DNA of 64,000 nucleotides from Flammeovirga sp. OC4 (lineage in GTDB: Bacteria; Bacteroidota; Bacteroidia; Cytophagales; Flammeovirgaceae): positions 186,001 to 250,000 of the forward strand of contig NZ_JTAM01000004.1 in the NCBI RefSeq assembly GCF_000812565.1, given 5' to 3'. The notes beneath the pieces were generated by a model. The model saw only the letters and a list, made by a program, of their open reading frames with translations. It did not search any database and was not told where the DNA came from. Both the position numbers and the translations under genes were made by a program. This document shows positions 8,148 through 17,295 of this stretch, one piece after another. Numbering within the stretch: the stretch's first letter is position 1; each line of letters opens with the position of its first letter.

Positions 8148-10337
8148 ATGTCTAAAAAAACAATTATTGTCTCTAATAGACTTCCGGTTACTGTAAGTAA
8201 AAATGCAGAAGACGGAACGCTTAGCTTTCACCCAAGTTCAGGAGGATTAGCAACAGGTTTAAGCACTACTTATAAGCAAGGGGGTAATTTATGGATTGGT
8301 TGGCCAGGTACGTATGGTCATGATGACAAAGAAAAAATACACATTGAAAAAGAGCTTAAAGAAGACAATATGGCTCCTGTGTATTTAACAAAGGAAGATG
8401 TCAATAAATTTTATGAAGGTTATAGTAATAAAACCTTATGGCCTCTTTTTCATTACTTCACTGAATATGCCACTTATGAGAAAGATTTGTGGGATTCATA
8501 TATTCATGTAAATGAACTTTTCTTAAAAGCGATTCTTGAACATGCTGAACCTGAAGATACAATTTGGGTGCATGATTATCAGCTATTGTTATTACCTGGA
8601 ATGCTTAGAGAGGCACTACCAGATGCAACAATTGGTTTCTTTAATCACATTCCTTTCCCTTCTTATGAGATTTTCCGTTTACTCCCTTGGAGAGAGGAAA
8701 CTTTAGAAGGTGTATTAGGAGCTGACTTAATTGGTTTCCATACCTATGACGATATGCGACACTTTTTAAGTTCAGTAAACCGTCTATTAGGTTATGATAG
8801 TTCATTGGGGCTTGTCAAAGTTAAAAACAGATTAGTTGCTGTCGATGCATTCCCAATGGGAATTGATTATGATAAGTTTGAACAAGCTGCCGATTCGGAG
8901 AAAACAAAACAAAAAGTAATCGCTTACGGCGACTTATTAAGTAAAAATAAATCGATCCTTTCTATTGATAGATTGGATTATAGTAAAGGAATTAAACACC
9001 GTTTACTAAGCTTTGATAAATTCTTATCAAAATACCCTGAATACCAAGGTGAGGTATCGTTAATTCTACTTGTTGTGCCTTCAAGAGACAAAGTAGACCA
9101 ATACCAACACTTAAAAGAGGAAATTGACACTCTAGTAGGTAAAATCAATGGTAAATATAGCCGTATGAATTGGTCTCCGATTCATTACTTCTATAGATCA
9201 TTTAGTTTTGATGGTCTATCAGCTCTTTACAAAGCTTCTGACGTAGGTCTTGTGACGCCACTTCGTGACGGAATGAACTTGGTGTGTAAAGAATTCGTAG
9301 CAAGTAAAACGGACCAACAAGGTGTGCTTATCCTAAGTGAAATGGCAGGTGCTGCCAAGGAACTTTCAGAAGCAATACTTATTAATCCAAATGATGAAAA
9401 CCAAATCGTTGAAGCTTTATACAATGCACTCACTATGCCTGAAGATGAGCAGCGCAGTAGAATGAAAGAGATGCAGAAAAAAGTAAGACGATACAATGTA
9501 CACCGTTGGGTAGAAATATTTATGAACCAACTCGATAATATTAAAGAAAAACAAATGGCGATGAACTCACGCCTATTGCCTACAAAATCTCAAGAAAGAA
9601 TGCTTGAAAAATATGAAGCAGCATCTAAGCGTATCATTTTCCTTGATTATGACGGTACGCTAAAAGGTTTTGCTGCAGATCCACAATCAGTATCACCAGA
9701 TCAGGAGTTAAAAGAAATCATGGCCAGTATCACTGCTGACCCTAAGAACAGGGTAGTCATTATCAGTGGTAGAGACAAAGAGACTTTAGGGGCTTGGTTT
9801 GCCGACTTTAAAGTAGACATCATCGCTGAACATGGTATCTGGTTAAGAAGAGGTGATCAAGACTTTGAAATGATTGATAATCTTAATTCTGATTGGAAAT
9901 CTAAGATCAGCAGAATGCTTGATCGCTATGTAGATAGAACACCAGGTTCTTTTGTTGAAGAAAAAGCCTTTTCTATTGCTTGGCATTACCGTAAAGCTGA
10001 TGCAGACTTTGGTGATTTAAGAGCAAACGAATTAGTAGGTAACTTAAACTACTTAGTGTCTAACATGAACCTTCAAGTAATGCATGGTAACAAAGTAGTG
10101 GAAGTAAAAAGTCAAGATGTCAATAAAGGAAAAGCTGCGGTTAAATTCCTTAATGACGACAAATACGACTTTATTTTTGCTGCCGGCGATGACGTTACAG
10201 ATGAAGATACATTCTTAGCAATGCCTAAAAAGTCATATACGATCAAAGTAGGTATTGGTGCTTCTGCTGCAAGGTATAACCTTAAAACAGTTGCTGATGT
10301 AAGACAGTTGTTAACTACTTTCGGTAATATCAAATAA
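8148..10337 (+). CDS. Bifunctional trehalose-6-phosphate synthase/phosphatase
   Basis: 729 residues, a fusion of OtsA (GT20) and OtsB (HAD phosphatase). The GT20 part covers about residues 1-475: IIVSNRLPVTV at the start, WVHDYQLLLLPGMLR, FFNHIPFPSYEIFR and the donor-site block SIDRLDYSKGIKHRL. The phosphatase part begins near residue 495 with HAD motif I FLDYDGTL (both Asp present), then IISGRDKETL and the motif IV GDDVTDEDTF. It should make trehalose from UDP-glucose and glucose 6-phosphate without releasing the intermediate, as an osmolyte or stress protectant. It is a single gene with its own terminator. TAATTTTG at 8099-8106 matches the -7 consensus, but I see no matching -33 element. 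Confidence 0.95.
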   Translation: MSKKTIIVSNRLPVTVSKNAEDGTLSFHPSSGGLATGLSTTYKQGGNLWIGWPGTYGHDDKEKIHIEKELKEDNMAPVYLTKEDVNKFYEGYSNKTLWPLFHYFTEYATYEKDLWDSYIHVNELFLKAILEHAEPEDTIWVHDYQLLLLPGMLREALPDATIGFFNHIPFPSYEIFRLLPWREETLEGVLGADLIGFHTYDDMRHFLSSVNRLLGYDSSLGLVKVKNRLVAVDAFPMGIDYDKFEQAADSEKTKQKVIAYGDLLSKNKSILSIDRLDYSKGIKHRLLSFDKFLSKYPEYQGEVSLILLVVPSRDKVDQYQHLKEEIDTLVGKINGKYSRMNWSPIHYFYRSFSFDGLSALYKASDVGLVTPLRDGMNLVCKEFVASKTDQQGVLILSEMAGAAKELSEAILINPNDENQIVEALYNALTMPEDEQRSRMKEMQKKVRRYNVHRWVEIFMNQLDNIKEKQMAMNSRLLPTKSQERMLEKYEAASKRIIFLDYDGTLKGFAADPQSVSPDQELKEIMASITADPKNRVVIISGRDKETLGAWFADFKVDIIAEHGIWLRRGDQDFEMIDNLNSDWKSKISRMLDRYVDRTPGSFVEEKAFSIAWHYRKADADFGDLRANELVGNLNYLVSNMNLQVMHGNKVVEVKSQDVNKGKAAVKFLNDDKYDFIFAAGDDVTDEDTFLAMPKKSYTIKVGIGASAARYNLKTVADVRQLLTTFGNIK

Positions 10338-10358
10338 GTAGTAAAAACACGATAAGAA

Positions 10359-10395
10359 TAAAGGCTAGTGCAAAAATGCACCAGCCTTTATTTTT
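10359..10395 (+). terminator. Intrinsic terminator of the trehalose gene
   Basis: TAAAGGCTAGTGCA (10359-10372), loop AAAA, TGCACCAGCCTTTA (10377-10390), one A-C mismatch, then five T. It lies 22 bases after the stop codon. Confidence 0.9.
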
Positions 10396-10526
10396 GTACT
10401 TTACCAAGAAATCAATCATAATATAAATATATACCATGAGTTCCTAAAAAAAGGAAAAATACGTTAATATTCTACTATAACCATAACCTTAACCGGGTAA
10501 GCCCGTTAAGTCATTATGTAAGTAAA

Positions 10527-10619
10527 TAATAAATGTCAGATGAATAGAAGAAGAAAGGAAAGAGGAGTTGTATTTACTTGCTTTATTATACAGTCGATAA
10601 TTAATGTCAGAGGAATAGA
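10527..10619 (+). repeat. Pair of 22-base direct repeats
   Basis: The units at 10527-10548 and 10598-10619 share the core AATGTCAGA(T/G)GAATAGA and differ at two of 22 positions. The spacing of 71 bases places them inside the candidate small RNA. Confidence 0.6.
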
Positions 10620-10762
10620 CTGAAAAGAGACTGTTTACAAATAGATACGAAAAAATATTTTACTAAAAATTTCTATTAATCAAAAAAGTCGATAGTAATT
10701 GATAGTCGAATATTCAAAAATATAAGTTTAGCGAAATGAACAGATTGAAGAGGAGTTGAAGT

Positions 10763-10797
10763 AACCCTTTACCTTATAGGTAAAGGGTTCTTTTTTT
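10763..10797 (+). terminator. Intrinsic terminator of the candidate small RNA
   Basis: Perfect 11-base stem AACCCTTTACC (10763-10773), loop TTATA, GGTAAAGGGTT (10779-10789), then C and seven T. It is directional: no A-run precedes it, so it does not serve the minus-strand gene that ends at 10887. Confidence 0.88.
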
Positions 10798-10886
10798 CTT
10801 CAATCTTGATGTTTCAAAGTAACGACTAAAATTTCAATATTCCAAGATTCATTAACAAAAAAAGTAAATGAAGATCAATATTGTTA

Positions 10887-11918
10887 TTAATCATAAGTGA
10901 TTTTAACATTTCCGCTTAGTGGATGACTAATACATGTTAAGATATCCCCATTATCAATCTCCGATTGAGATAAAACCATGGTATCTCCCATTTCTACCTT
11001 TCCAGAAGAACAGTTAGCTCTACAAGCAGTACATACTCCATTTTGACAAGAGTAAGGTACATCAAGACCTTCTTCTAATGCTGCTTCTAAAATTGTTTGG
11101 TTAGGCGATACAAACACGCTATGTTCTTCTCCATCCACTACGAGAGTAATATTTTCAGGTGACACATTATCACTGTGATCACTTCCTGATACAGGAGTAA
11201 AACTTTCTTTAAAAATTTTAGATGTAGGAATTTTATTTCTTTTCAGAGCACTTGTCACTGCATCCATCATACCATCAGGTCCGCATAGGTAGTGTTCAGA
11301 ATCTGTTAATGCTAACCTATTCATGATATTAATTGCCACTACATCATCAATTCTTCCAGAGAAACCACCCCATTGCGTTGAAGGTTGGCTTAACACATGT
11401 ACCACTTCTAAGCGGTCTTGAAATTTCTCTTTCAACTCTTCTAATGCTTCTTTGAAAATGATAGTATCTTCATTTCTATTACCAAATACCAAAGTTACTT
11501 TTGATTTTGGTTCAAAAAACAAACAGCTTTTCAACATAGAAAACAAGGGTGTAATACCTGAACCTGCTCCCCAAAGTACTACGTGTCTCTCTGCTTCTTT
11601 ACTAGGGTCATATAAAAATTGTCCCATAGGTTCTACGACTTCCAACATATCACCTACTTTGACTTTGTCATTTAAATGATTGGAAACTTTTCCGTCAGGA
11701 ATTCTTTTGACTGTAATATCAATCGTAGCATCAAGATGTGGAGCAGAAGACATCGAATAAGATCGTCTTAATTTTTCCCCTTCTACTTCAGTGATTACTG
11801 TAAGGAATTGCCCTGCTTGATATTGTACCTTCTTAAAAAGTGGTTGTTTTAGCTTTATAGTGACTGTATCAGAAGTTTCCTGTACTACTTCTTTTACCTT
11901 GAGTGTAATTTGATTCAT
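10887..11918 (-). CDS. Flavin/[2Fe-2S] NAD(P)H oxidoreductase (PaaE/ferredoxin reductase type)
   Basis: 343 residues. FAD-binding fold with the RRSYSMSSAP motif (residues about 51-60), NAD(P)-binding fold with WGAGSGITPL, and a C-terminal plant-type [2Fe-2S] ferredoxin domain with YSCQNGVCTAC (C-x4-C-x2-C) and a last Cys in ILTCISHPL. The order FAD, NAD, ferredoxin is that of PaaE and similar electron-transfer subunits, which pass electrons from NAD(P)H to an oxygenase or desaturase. No oxygenase, desaturase or paa gene is nearby, so the electron acceptor is unknown and I give no symbol. It is a single minus-strand gene. A possible -7 element TAATTTTG lies on the minus strand at 11983-11990. 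Confidence 0.85.
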   Translation of the reverse strand: MNQITLKVKEVVQETSDTVTIKLKQPLFKKVQYQAGQFLTVITEVEGEKLRRSYSMSSAPHLDATIDITVKRIPDGKVSNHLNDKVKVGDMLEVVEPMGQFLYDPSKEAERHVVLWGAGSGITPLFSMLKSCLFFEPKSKVTLVFGNRNEDTIIFKEALEELKEKFQDRLEVVHVLSQPSTQWGGFSGRIDDVVAINIMNRLALTDSEHYLCGPDGMMDAVTSALKRNKIPTSKIFKESFTPVSGSDHSDNVSPENITLVVDGEEHSVFVSPNQTILEAALEEGLDVPYSCQNGVCTACRANCSSGKVEMGDTMVLSQSEIDNGDILTCISHPLSGNVKITYD

Positions 11919-12320
11919 TGTATAAATTTTTATTGCCTTCTACAATTACAATAGTGTATTCAATTAAGTATAAGTACAAATTCAAAATTATCTAATACTA
12001 ATTCTATTTATTATTTTGCGATTACTTCCTTTAAAAAACTTTCAATAGAACCACTATTAATACGTTTTTTGGCGTTGTACTCACAAAAAATGAATTTGAA
12101 TTAACTATAATTTATTTTTGACTTTGTACATATGAACAAAATTAACAGTGCATAAACACCTATTTTAATTCAAAATACAGTGTTACAAACCTACTCTAAA
12201 TGCTCGTATAGTTAATTTAAAATATAATAATTATAAAAGTAAGGCATTTTTAAATTGTATTAAGAAGTTCCTGTTTAAGTCTTCCTATTTTTCTATTAAT
12301 TTTAATCTTAACTACTGAAA

Positions 12321-12348
12321 GTGGATAATTGTTACTAACAATTTCCAC
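12321..12348. promoter_or_regulatory. Near-perfect inverted repeat upstream of a YceI gene
   Basis: GTGGATAATTGTTA (12321-12334), one C, TAACAATTTCCAC (12336-12348): 13 paired bases with one bulged T, 42 bases before the 12390 start. It could be an operator or a leader hairpin. The rest of the 471-base spacer 11919-12389 is AT-rich and I see nothing else in it. Confidence 0.5.
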
Positions 12349-12389
12349 ACTAAAGCTGAATTATCTAACACCTGATTTTTAATACATCG

Positions 12390-12998
12390 ATGCGTCACTT
12401 ACTTCATATAATTGTACTTTCCATTATTTCATTTAATGCTTTTAGCCAAAAAGCAGATTATATACCTACTGAATATATTTTAGAAGTGGTTCCCAATACG
12501 AGTATGCATATTGATGGAAAAACCAATATCAATACTTTCGATTGTGTTTTTCAAAATGGGATACAAAGTCAATTGACACTGACTCAAAATATCTTCAATG
12601 AATTAACCGATGTACAACACTCTGGGTTAGAATTCTGCGTGACCTGTTTTGATTGTGGAATCGCACTTATGAACAAAGAGTTTACTGAATTATTGAATGC
12701 TGAAAAGTTTCCAATCATAACCATGAAGCTGGTTTCTATGCATATTTTTCAAGGTGAAGATAAATCCATCAAGGGGATTGGAAAAGTAAGTATGACCATT
12801 GCAGGAGTAGAACGTATTGAAGATATCACCTACACTGTTCCTCATTTAGAGGGCAAAAACTTCCAAATCGTAGGCGAAAAGCAAATCGATATTTTAGATT
12901 ATGGGCTCACGCCTCCTAAAAAAATGATGGGTATGGTAAAAGTAGATCAACACATTGATGTTAATTTCAACTTCAAATTTACGGTTGACGACCACTAA
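12390..12998 (+). CDS. YceI-like periplasmic protein
   Basis: 202 residues with a signal peptide (MRHLLHIIVLSIISFNAFSQ). The mature sequence has the YceI lipocalin-like pattern: an N-terminal strand with an SMHIDGKTNINTF segment, an MNKEFTELLNAEKFPIITM block equivalent to the conserved part where KSxxFFDxxxYP-like sequence occurs, and a C-terminal DYGLTPPKKMMGMVKVDQHI segment. Members bind isoprenoid-type or other amphiphilic ligands in the periplasm; the ligand here is unknown. Two extra Cys (CVTCFDCG) in the middle are unusual. It converges with the lipoprotein gene, sharing three bases at the stop codons (12996-12998). A second YceI protein is at 18631-19170. Confidence 0.7.
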   Translation: MRHLLHIIVLSIISFNAFSQKADYIPTEYILEVVPNTSMHIDGKTNINTFDCVFQNGIQSQLTLTQNIFNELTDVQHSGLEFCVTCFDCGIALMNKEFTELLNAEKFPIITMKLVSMHIFQGEDKSIKGIGKVSMTIAGVERIEDITYTVPHLEGKNFQIVGEKQIDILDYGLTPPKKMMGMVKVDQHIDVNFNFKFTVDDH

Positions 12999-13792
12999 TA
13001 GGCTTCCATGGTTTGTGAGGTCAATTCAGCATGTTGATTTCCTATTTGATAAATGTATCGATAACCATATTTTCCTTTTCCAAAAAAGACCACTACAGCA
13101 TCTACCTTATGATCATTATGAACGTCATGGTCTGACTTCAGTTTCTTGATGTTAGAGTAGTTTAAGTCTTGTTCAAAAGAAATTTTGGTATGAAACATAA
13201 ACGCCTTTCTTTTTGCAAAATTGACATATTTTCCGCTATAAACTTCTTTTGATCTCTCATAAAATCCTTGCCCAAACTCTGCAAAATCACCTGCCCCACT
13301 CCAATTGACAGCCTTATCGATATCATATATATCAAAGTAGCTTTGCTGGGTTTTGTATCTTTTCAATAACCCCTTATTTTTTAACTTCTCCTCAAAATCA
13401 ATCTCATTTACATCAAAAGTCTCTGTAGTTTTAAAACGAACTCTAAACTCTTGATAATCCACAATGATTAATTTGTCTTCTCTAACAACCTCTTCTTCGA
13501 TTTCCTCGACAATATCTTCTTCCTCCTCAAGAATCACATCTTCTTTATTTTCTATTACCTGTTCTTCCTCTTCTTGATCAACTTCAATTTTTGGAATCTC
13601 TAGTTTTGGTTTCTCATTACTTGGTTTTAATATCACCTCTTCCTCAATAACATCTTCTTCCTCTTCTTCTTCATTATCATCAAAAAAATCAAAATCAAAA
13701 AACGTATCTTCACTCTCGTTTTCTGTGTCTTCCTTTGGAGAACAAGAAAAACAAACTACGCTCAAAATTAGGACTAGGTATAGCTTTTTCAT
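12995..13792 (-). CDS. Acidic lipoprotein, unknown function
   Basis: 265 residues. A short hydrophobic leader ends in VVCFSC, a loose lipobox, with Cys17 as the probable lipidated residue. Residues about 20-105 form a very acidic, low-complexity tether of Glu/Asp runs broken by PKLEIPKIEV-like Pro/Lys segments. The folded C-terminal part (about 108-265) has YQEFRVRFKTT, an FAEFGQGFYERSKEVYSGKY segment and a Lys/His-rich end, and I do not recognise it. The protein is probably anchored in a membrane with the domain held away by the acidic spacer. Divergent from comEC; convergent with the YceI-like gene. Confidence 0.65.
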   Translation of the reverse strand: MKKLYLVLILSVVCFSCSPKEDTENESEDTFFDFDFFDDNEEEEEEDVIEEEVILKPSNEKPKLEIPKIEVDQEEEEQVIENKEDVILEEEEDIVEEIEEEVVREDKLIIVDYQEFRVRFKTTETFDVNEIDFEEKLKNKGLLKRYKTQQSYFDIYDIDKAVNWSGAGDFAEFGQGFYERSKEVYSGKYVNFAKRKAFMFHTKISFEQDLNYSNIKKLKSDHDVHNDHKVDAVVVFFGKGKYGYRYIYQIGNQHAELTSQTMEAY

Positions 13793-13854
13793 TGGTGTAA
13801 ATCTTCTTTATATTAGTGGTGCATAAATTTCTAAAACTAACTCAACTGCTAAAA

Positions 13855-15696
13855 ATGATTCATAATGCTCCTTTCTTCAAAATTAATATATTTCTAATTC
13901 TAGGAATACTCTTTTCTTCATTATTTGATACACTGATTATCAACAGTGAATACCTCATTTTGTTCTGTATTTTATTATTTGTGGTTTCAGTTGTACTTCA
14001 TAGAAAAAATACAGCTTCAATCTTTCCTACTTTTGGTATTTGCAGTACGGTTTTGATGATAGGATTTACCCTATTTCAATGTCAAAAAGAATATATACCT
14101 TTACCTAAACATGATGGTGTGTACCTTGAAATCACATCGGTAATTTCGGAAAAAGAAAAAGTCAAACGCTATCTCTCAAAGATCCGAAATATTGATAATC
14201 AAAACCTCAACCAACTTGAGCATAAAGTAGTACTGACTTATTTCGGTAGTGAAAAAATATTCCCTCAAAGCATCGTGTTTATACCAGATTCACTCCAACT
14301 TATTCCTAAAAACCAATTCCCTTTCATGTATGACTACACTGACTATTTGATAGGTAAAAATGTACATTACAAGATCACCACAGATACAATTGAGATTATT
14401 GAACTCCATTCTTATACTCCTACTTTTAGAGATCAACTTCAGCAGAAAATTCAATCTATTTTTCCAGTAGCATTACACGGTATCAGTTCATCACTGTTAA
14501 TTGGGAATAAAAAAAATCTACAACAAAATGAATACGAACTTTTCCAACAGACAGGAAATATGCACCTGTTGGCATTATCGGGAATGCATGTGGGAATTAT
14601 TGTTTTAATATTGGATTTGTTTTTCTTCTGGAGGAAATATCTACATATCAGAACAGCTCAAAAACTCCAACTTATTTACTTACCCCTTCTTTGGTTTTAT
14701 GCCTCCATTGCTGGTTTTACTCCATCTATTTTGAGGGCAGTGAGTATGTTTTCAATTTTGATTTTAGGGAAAGCATTTCACCAAAAGGTAAATCTTTTAA
14801 ACTTACTTTGCTTTGTCTCTTTCTGCTTTCTAATTTATGATCCATTTCTACTCTTCGATATCGGTTTTATTCTTTCCTTTTCAGCAGTCCTATTTATTAG
14901 CGTCTTTCAGCATTGGGATAAAGTAGGCCAATACCCTTACATGATAAGAACACTATTTTCTATCATTATAGTTTCAATATTAGCTCAATTAGGAACTATT
15001 AGTTTCACTTCTTATTTCTTCCAATATATACCTGCCTATAGCCTTTTTTCTAGTATTCTAAGTGGATTTTTTACGTTACTTTTAATGTACAATGGACTAT
15101 TGATTCTTCTTTTAGATGCTTTGCATATTCCTATCAGTATATTGATTGATTTTTATGAATGGACCTACTTCTTGTTCCAAAAATGGTTATTGCTGTTTAA
15201 AGACTTACCACAACTCCCATGGGTGAACATCTCTGCTCCTACTGCTCTTTTACTTTGCTCTACAATTTATATCAGTTTAGCATTCAAAAGAAACAAATGG
15301 CTTTCTTTAAGTTTAATGTTCTTGACGATGATAATTCAGTATAACACAACTTATCATCAACATCAAAAGGCGGTTTATTTCTATGCTTCAAAAACACCCA
15401 TGTTTAGTTTCATAGACCACAATCAAATTCATTCTTTTGTTTTAAGAGATAGTTCTAAAACCATGTTCGAATATGAAACCATTATTAAAAAGCATCAATC
15501 TTTATTTTCTAATCCAAGCACGCATTTCATCAATATGAATCAAAAGAAAGACAGTATTGAAATTCAATTAAACAATGGTTTAATTTATCAATATTCAAAT
15601 CCTTATTCATTTCTTAACAAAAACGACTCAATACTACTTAAAATCAACCATTTAAACTTAAGAAATACATCAACAAGGATATATAGCCTTTATTAA
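13855..15696 (+). CDS. comEC: ComEC/Rec2-family DNA-uptake channel
   Basis: About 613 residues from the ATG at 13855; the frame extends to a GTG at 13816, but that lies only 23 bases from the divergent gene. N-terminal spans are followed by an extracytoplasmic domain, then the competence core with LLIGNKKNLQQNEYELFQQTG and LLALSGMHVGIIV, the signature of ComEC, and a series of about eight membrane spans. ComEC carries single-stranded DNA across the inner membrane during natural transformation. The C-terminus (after about residue 500) is short and lacks the HxHxDH metal-binding motif of the metallo-beta-lactamase domain found in longer homologues. No other competence gene is nearby. Confidence 0.9.
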   Translation: MIHNAPFFKINIFLILGILFSSLFDTLIINSEYLILFCILLFVVSVVLHRKNTASIFPTFGICSTVLMIGFTLFQCQKEYIPLPKHDGVYLEITSVISEKEKVKRYLSKIRNIDNQNLNQLEHKVVLTYFGSEKIFPQSIVFIPDSLQLIPKNQFPFMYDYTDYLIGKNVHYKITTDTIEIIELHSYTPTFRDQLQQKIQSIFPVALHGISSSLLIGNKKNLQQNEYELFQQTGNMHLLALSGMHVGIIVLILDLFFFWRKYLHIRTAQKLQLIYLPLLWFYASIAGFTPSILRAVSMFSILILGKAFHQKVNLLNLLCFVSFCFLIYDPFLLFDIGFILSFSAVLFISVFQHWDKVGQYPYMIRTLFSIIIVSILAQLGTISFTSYFFQYIPAYSLFSSILSGFFTLLLMYNGLLILLLDALHIPISILIDFYEWTYFLFQKWLLLFKDLPQLPWVNISAPTALLLCSTIYISLAFKRNKWLSLSLMFLTMIIQYNTTYHQHQKAVYFYASKTPMFSFIDHNQIHSFVLRDSSKTMFEYETIIKKHQSLFSNPSTHFINMNQKKDSIEIQLNNGLIYQYSNPYSFLNKNDSILLKINHLNLRNTSTRIYSLY

Positions 15697-15746
15697 ATAA
15701 TAATTAACAAGAATGTTAATTCTCTTTACAGTATCACTTAAAGCGT

Positions 15747-15754
15747 TATTTTTG
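15747..15754 (+). promoter_or_regulatory. glmM promoter -7 element
   Basis: TATTTTTG matches TAnnTTTG. TTTA at 15725-15728 is a weak -33 element 18 bases upstream. The start codon at 15780 is only 26 bases downstream, so the leader would be very short. Confidence 0.5.
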
Positions 15755-15779
15755 TAGCCTAATCAAATAATTTGAGACA

Positions 15780-17189
15780 TTGACATTAATTAAGTCTATT
15801 TCTGGTATTAGGGGAACTATTGGCGGATCTACAGAAGATTCTTTAAACCCTATCGATGCAGCTAAATTTATTTCCACTTATGCAAAGTGGATCCTTGAAA
15901 ACTCTGACAACAACAATAAAGTAGTATTGGGTAGAGATGCCCGTGTTTCTGGTGGCTGGTTAGCAGACATCGTTTCAGGTACTCTTCAAGCAATGGGTGT
16001 TCATGTGATCAACTTAGGTCTTTCGACTACTCCTACTGTAGAAATGGCAGTAGAAATGGAGGAAGCTGCTGGTGGTATCATTTTAACTGCAAGCCACAAC
16101 CCTGCTAATTGGAATGCCCTAAAACTATTGGATTCAAAAGGTGAATTTATTTCTGCTGAAGCAATGGGAGAAATCCTTCAAAATGCCGAAGATGGAAACT
16201 TTGAGTTCGTAGATTACAAAAAAACTGGCAAAGTTACTCACGACGACACTTACATTGACAAACACATTGAGAAAATCTTAGCACTACCAATGGTAGACGT
16301 TGAAGCTATTCGTGCGAAAGACTTCAAAGTGGTAATTGACTGTGTCAACTCAACAGGAGGTATTGCTGTACCTAAAATTTTAAATGCTTTAGGTGTGACT
16401 CAAATTGAAGAGTTATACTGTGAACCTAATGGTAGATTCCCTCACAACCCAGAACCACTTCCAGAACATATCACGGAATTAAGTTCAACATTACAAAACG
16501 GAAACTATCACTTAGGTATTATTGTAGATCCTGATGTGGATCGTTTGGCATTTACTACTGAAGACGGTACTCCTTTTGGAGAAGAATATACATTAGTGGC
16601 TGTTGCGGATTATGTTTTAGAACATAAAAAAGGCAATACAGTTTCTAACATGTCATCAACAAGAGCATTGCGTGACGTTACAGAAAAGCACGGCGGTACT
16701 TATACTGCTTCTGCTGTAGGTGAGGTCAACGTAGTAAAAATGATGAAAGATACTGATGCTGTCATCGGTGGTGAAGGTAACGGAGGTGTCATTCTTCCAG
16801 AACTTCATTATGGAAGAGACGCATTAGTAGGAATCGCATTATTCCTTTCTAAGTTGGCAAAATTCAATGGTTCTGCCAGCATGTTACGTCAGTCTTACCC
16901 TGACTACCATATTTCTAAAAATAAGATCGAACTGACTCCTGAGATTGATGTTGATCTTATTCTTCAAAAAATGGAAGAGAAATATGCTAATCAACCAGTA
17001 AATACTTTAGACGGTGTAAAAATCGAATTTGATAAAGAGTGGGTTCACCTTAGAAAATCGAACACAGAACCGATTATCCGTATTTACTCTGAATCAGCTT
17101 CAGAACAAACTGCTGAGCATTTAGCTCAAAAAATCATTTCTGATATCAAAGAAATCATTCAGTTCAAGGCTGAAGGTTCAGATGCTTAA
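15780..17189 (+). CDS. glmM: Phosphoglucosamine mutase/phosphohexomutase
   Basis: 469 residues of the alpha-D-phosphohexomutase family. It should interconvert glucosamine 6-phosphate and glucosamine 1-phosphate on the way to UDP-GlcNAc for peptidoglycan. Visible motifs: the phosphoserine loop TASHNP (near residue 105), the metal-binding DPDVDR (near 250), the sugar-binding GEGNGG (near 331) and the phosphate-binding RKSNTEPIIR (near 425). The start is TTG at 15780: an in-frame TAA at 15768-15770 rules out an upstream start, and the family's KSISGIRGTIGG block begins at residue 5. A related phosphomannomutase specificity cannot be excluded. A terminator follows at 17258. Confidence 0.88.
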   Translation: MTLIKSISGIRGTIGGSTEDSLNPIDAAKFISTYAKWILENSDNNNKVVLGRDARVSGGWLADIVSGTLQAMGVHVINLGLSTTPTVEMAVEMEEAAGGIILTASHNPANWNALKLLDSKGEFISAEAMGEILQNAEDGNFEFVDYKKTGKVTHDDTYIDKHIEKILALPMVDVEAIRAKDFKVVIDCVNSTGGIAVPKILNALGVTQIEELYCEPNGRFPHNPEPLPEHITELSSTLQNGNYHLGIIVDPDVDRLAFTTEDGTPFGEEYTLVAVADYVLEHKKGNTVSNMSSTRALRDVTEKHGGTYTASAVGEVNVVKMMKDTDAVIGGEGNGGVILPELHYGRDALVGIALFLSKLAKFNGSASMLRQSYPDYHISKNKIELTPEIDVDLILQKMEEKYANQPVNTLDGVKIEFDKEWVHLRKSNTEPIIRIYSESASEQTAEHLAQKIISDIKEIIQFKAEGSDA

Positions 17190-17257
17190 TAAGAAAGAAT
17201 AAAAACAGTTAAACACTTCATAGTCTGACTGTTGACTCTTAATATATTATAATCAAG

Positions 17258-17287
17258 CGGGCGATCTTCTCAGATTGCCCGTTTTTT
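17258..17287 (+). terminator. Intrinsic terminator after glmM
   Basis: CGGGCGATCT (17258-17267), loop TCTC, AGATTGCCCG (17272-17281) with one G-T pair, then six T. Confidence 0.9.
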
Positions 17288-17295
17288 GTCTTAAC

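Larger units (their letters stand above)
10488..10797 (+). ncRNA. Candidate small RNA between two terminators
   Basis: A strong plus-strand terminator at 10763-10797 has no plus-strand gene before it back to the trehalose gene, which already ends with its own terminator. The 310 bases between contain no convincing reading frame but are structured: a hairpin CTTAAC(C)GGG/CCCGTTAAG (10488-10510), a 22-base imperfect direct repeat (10527-10548 and 10598-10619), complementary AAGTAAATA/TATTTACTT arms around a purine-rich stretch, and AGAGGAGTTG twice (10561-10570 and 10749-10758). I do not recognise a known RNA family; it lacks the signatures of RNase P, SRP and tmRNA. The 5' end is a guess. Confidence 0.4.

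Noticed and set aside
10488-10797. RNase P RNA, tmRNA or SRP RNA
   Set aside because: None of the universally conserved cores of these RNAs is visible, so only an unnamed small RNA is proposed.
13816-13854. Upstream GTG start for comEC
   Set aside because: It leaves only 23 bases to the divergent lipoprotein gene, and the added residues are not hydrophobic or conserved in kind; ATG at 13855 is preferred, without proof.
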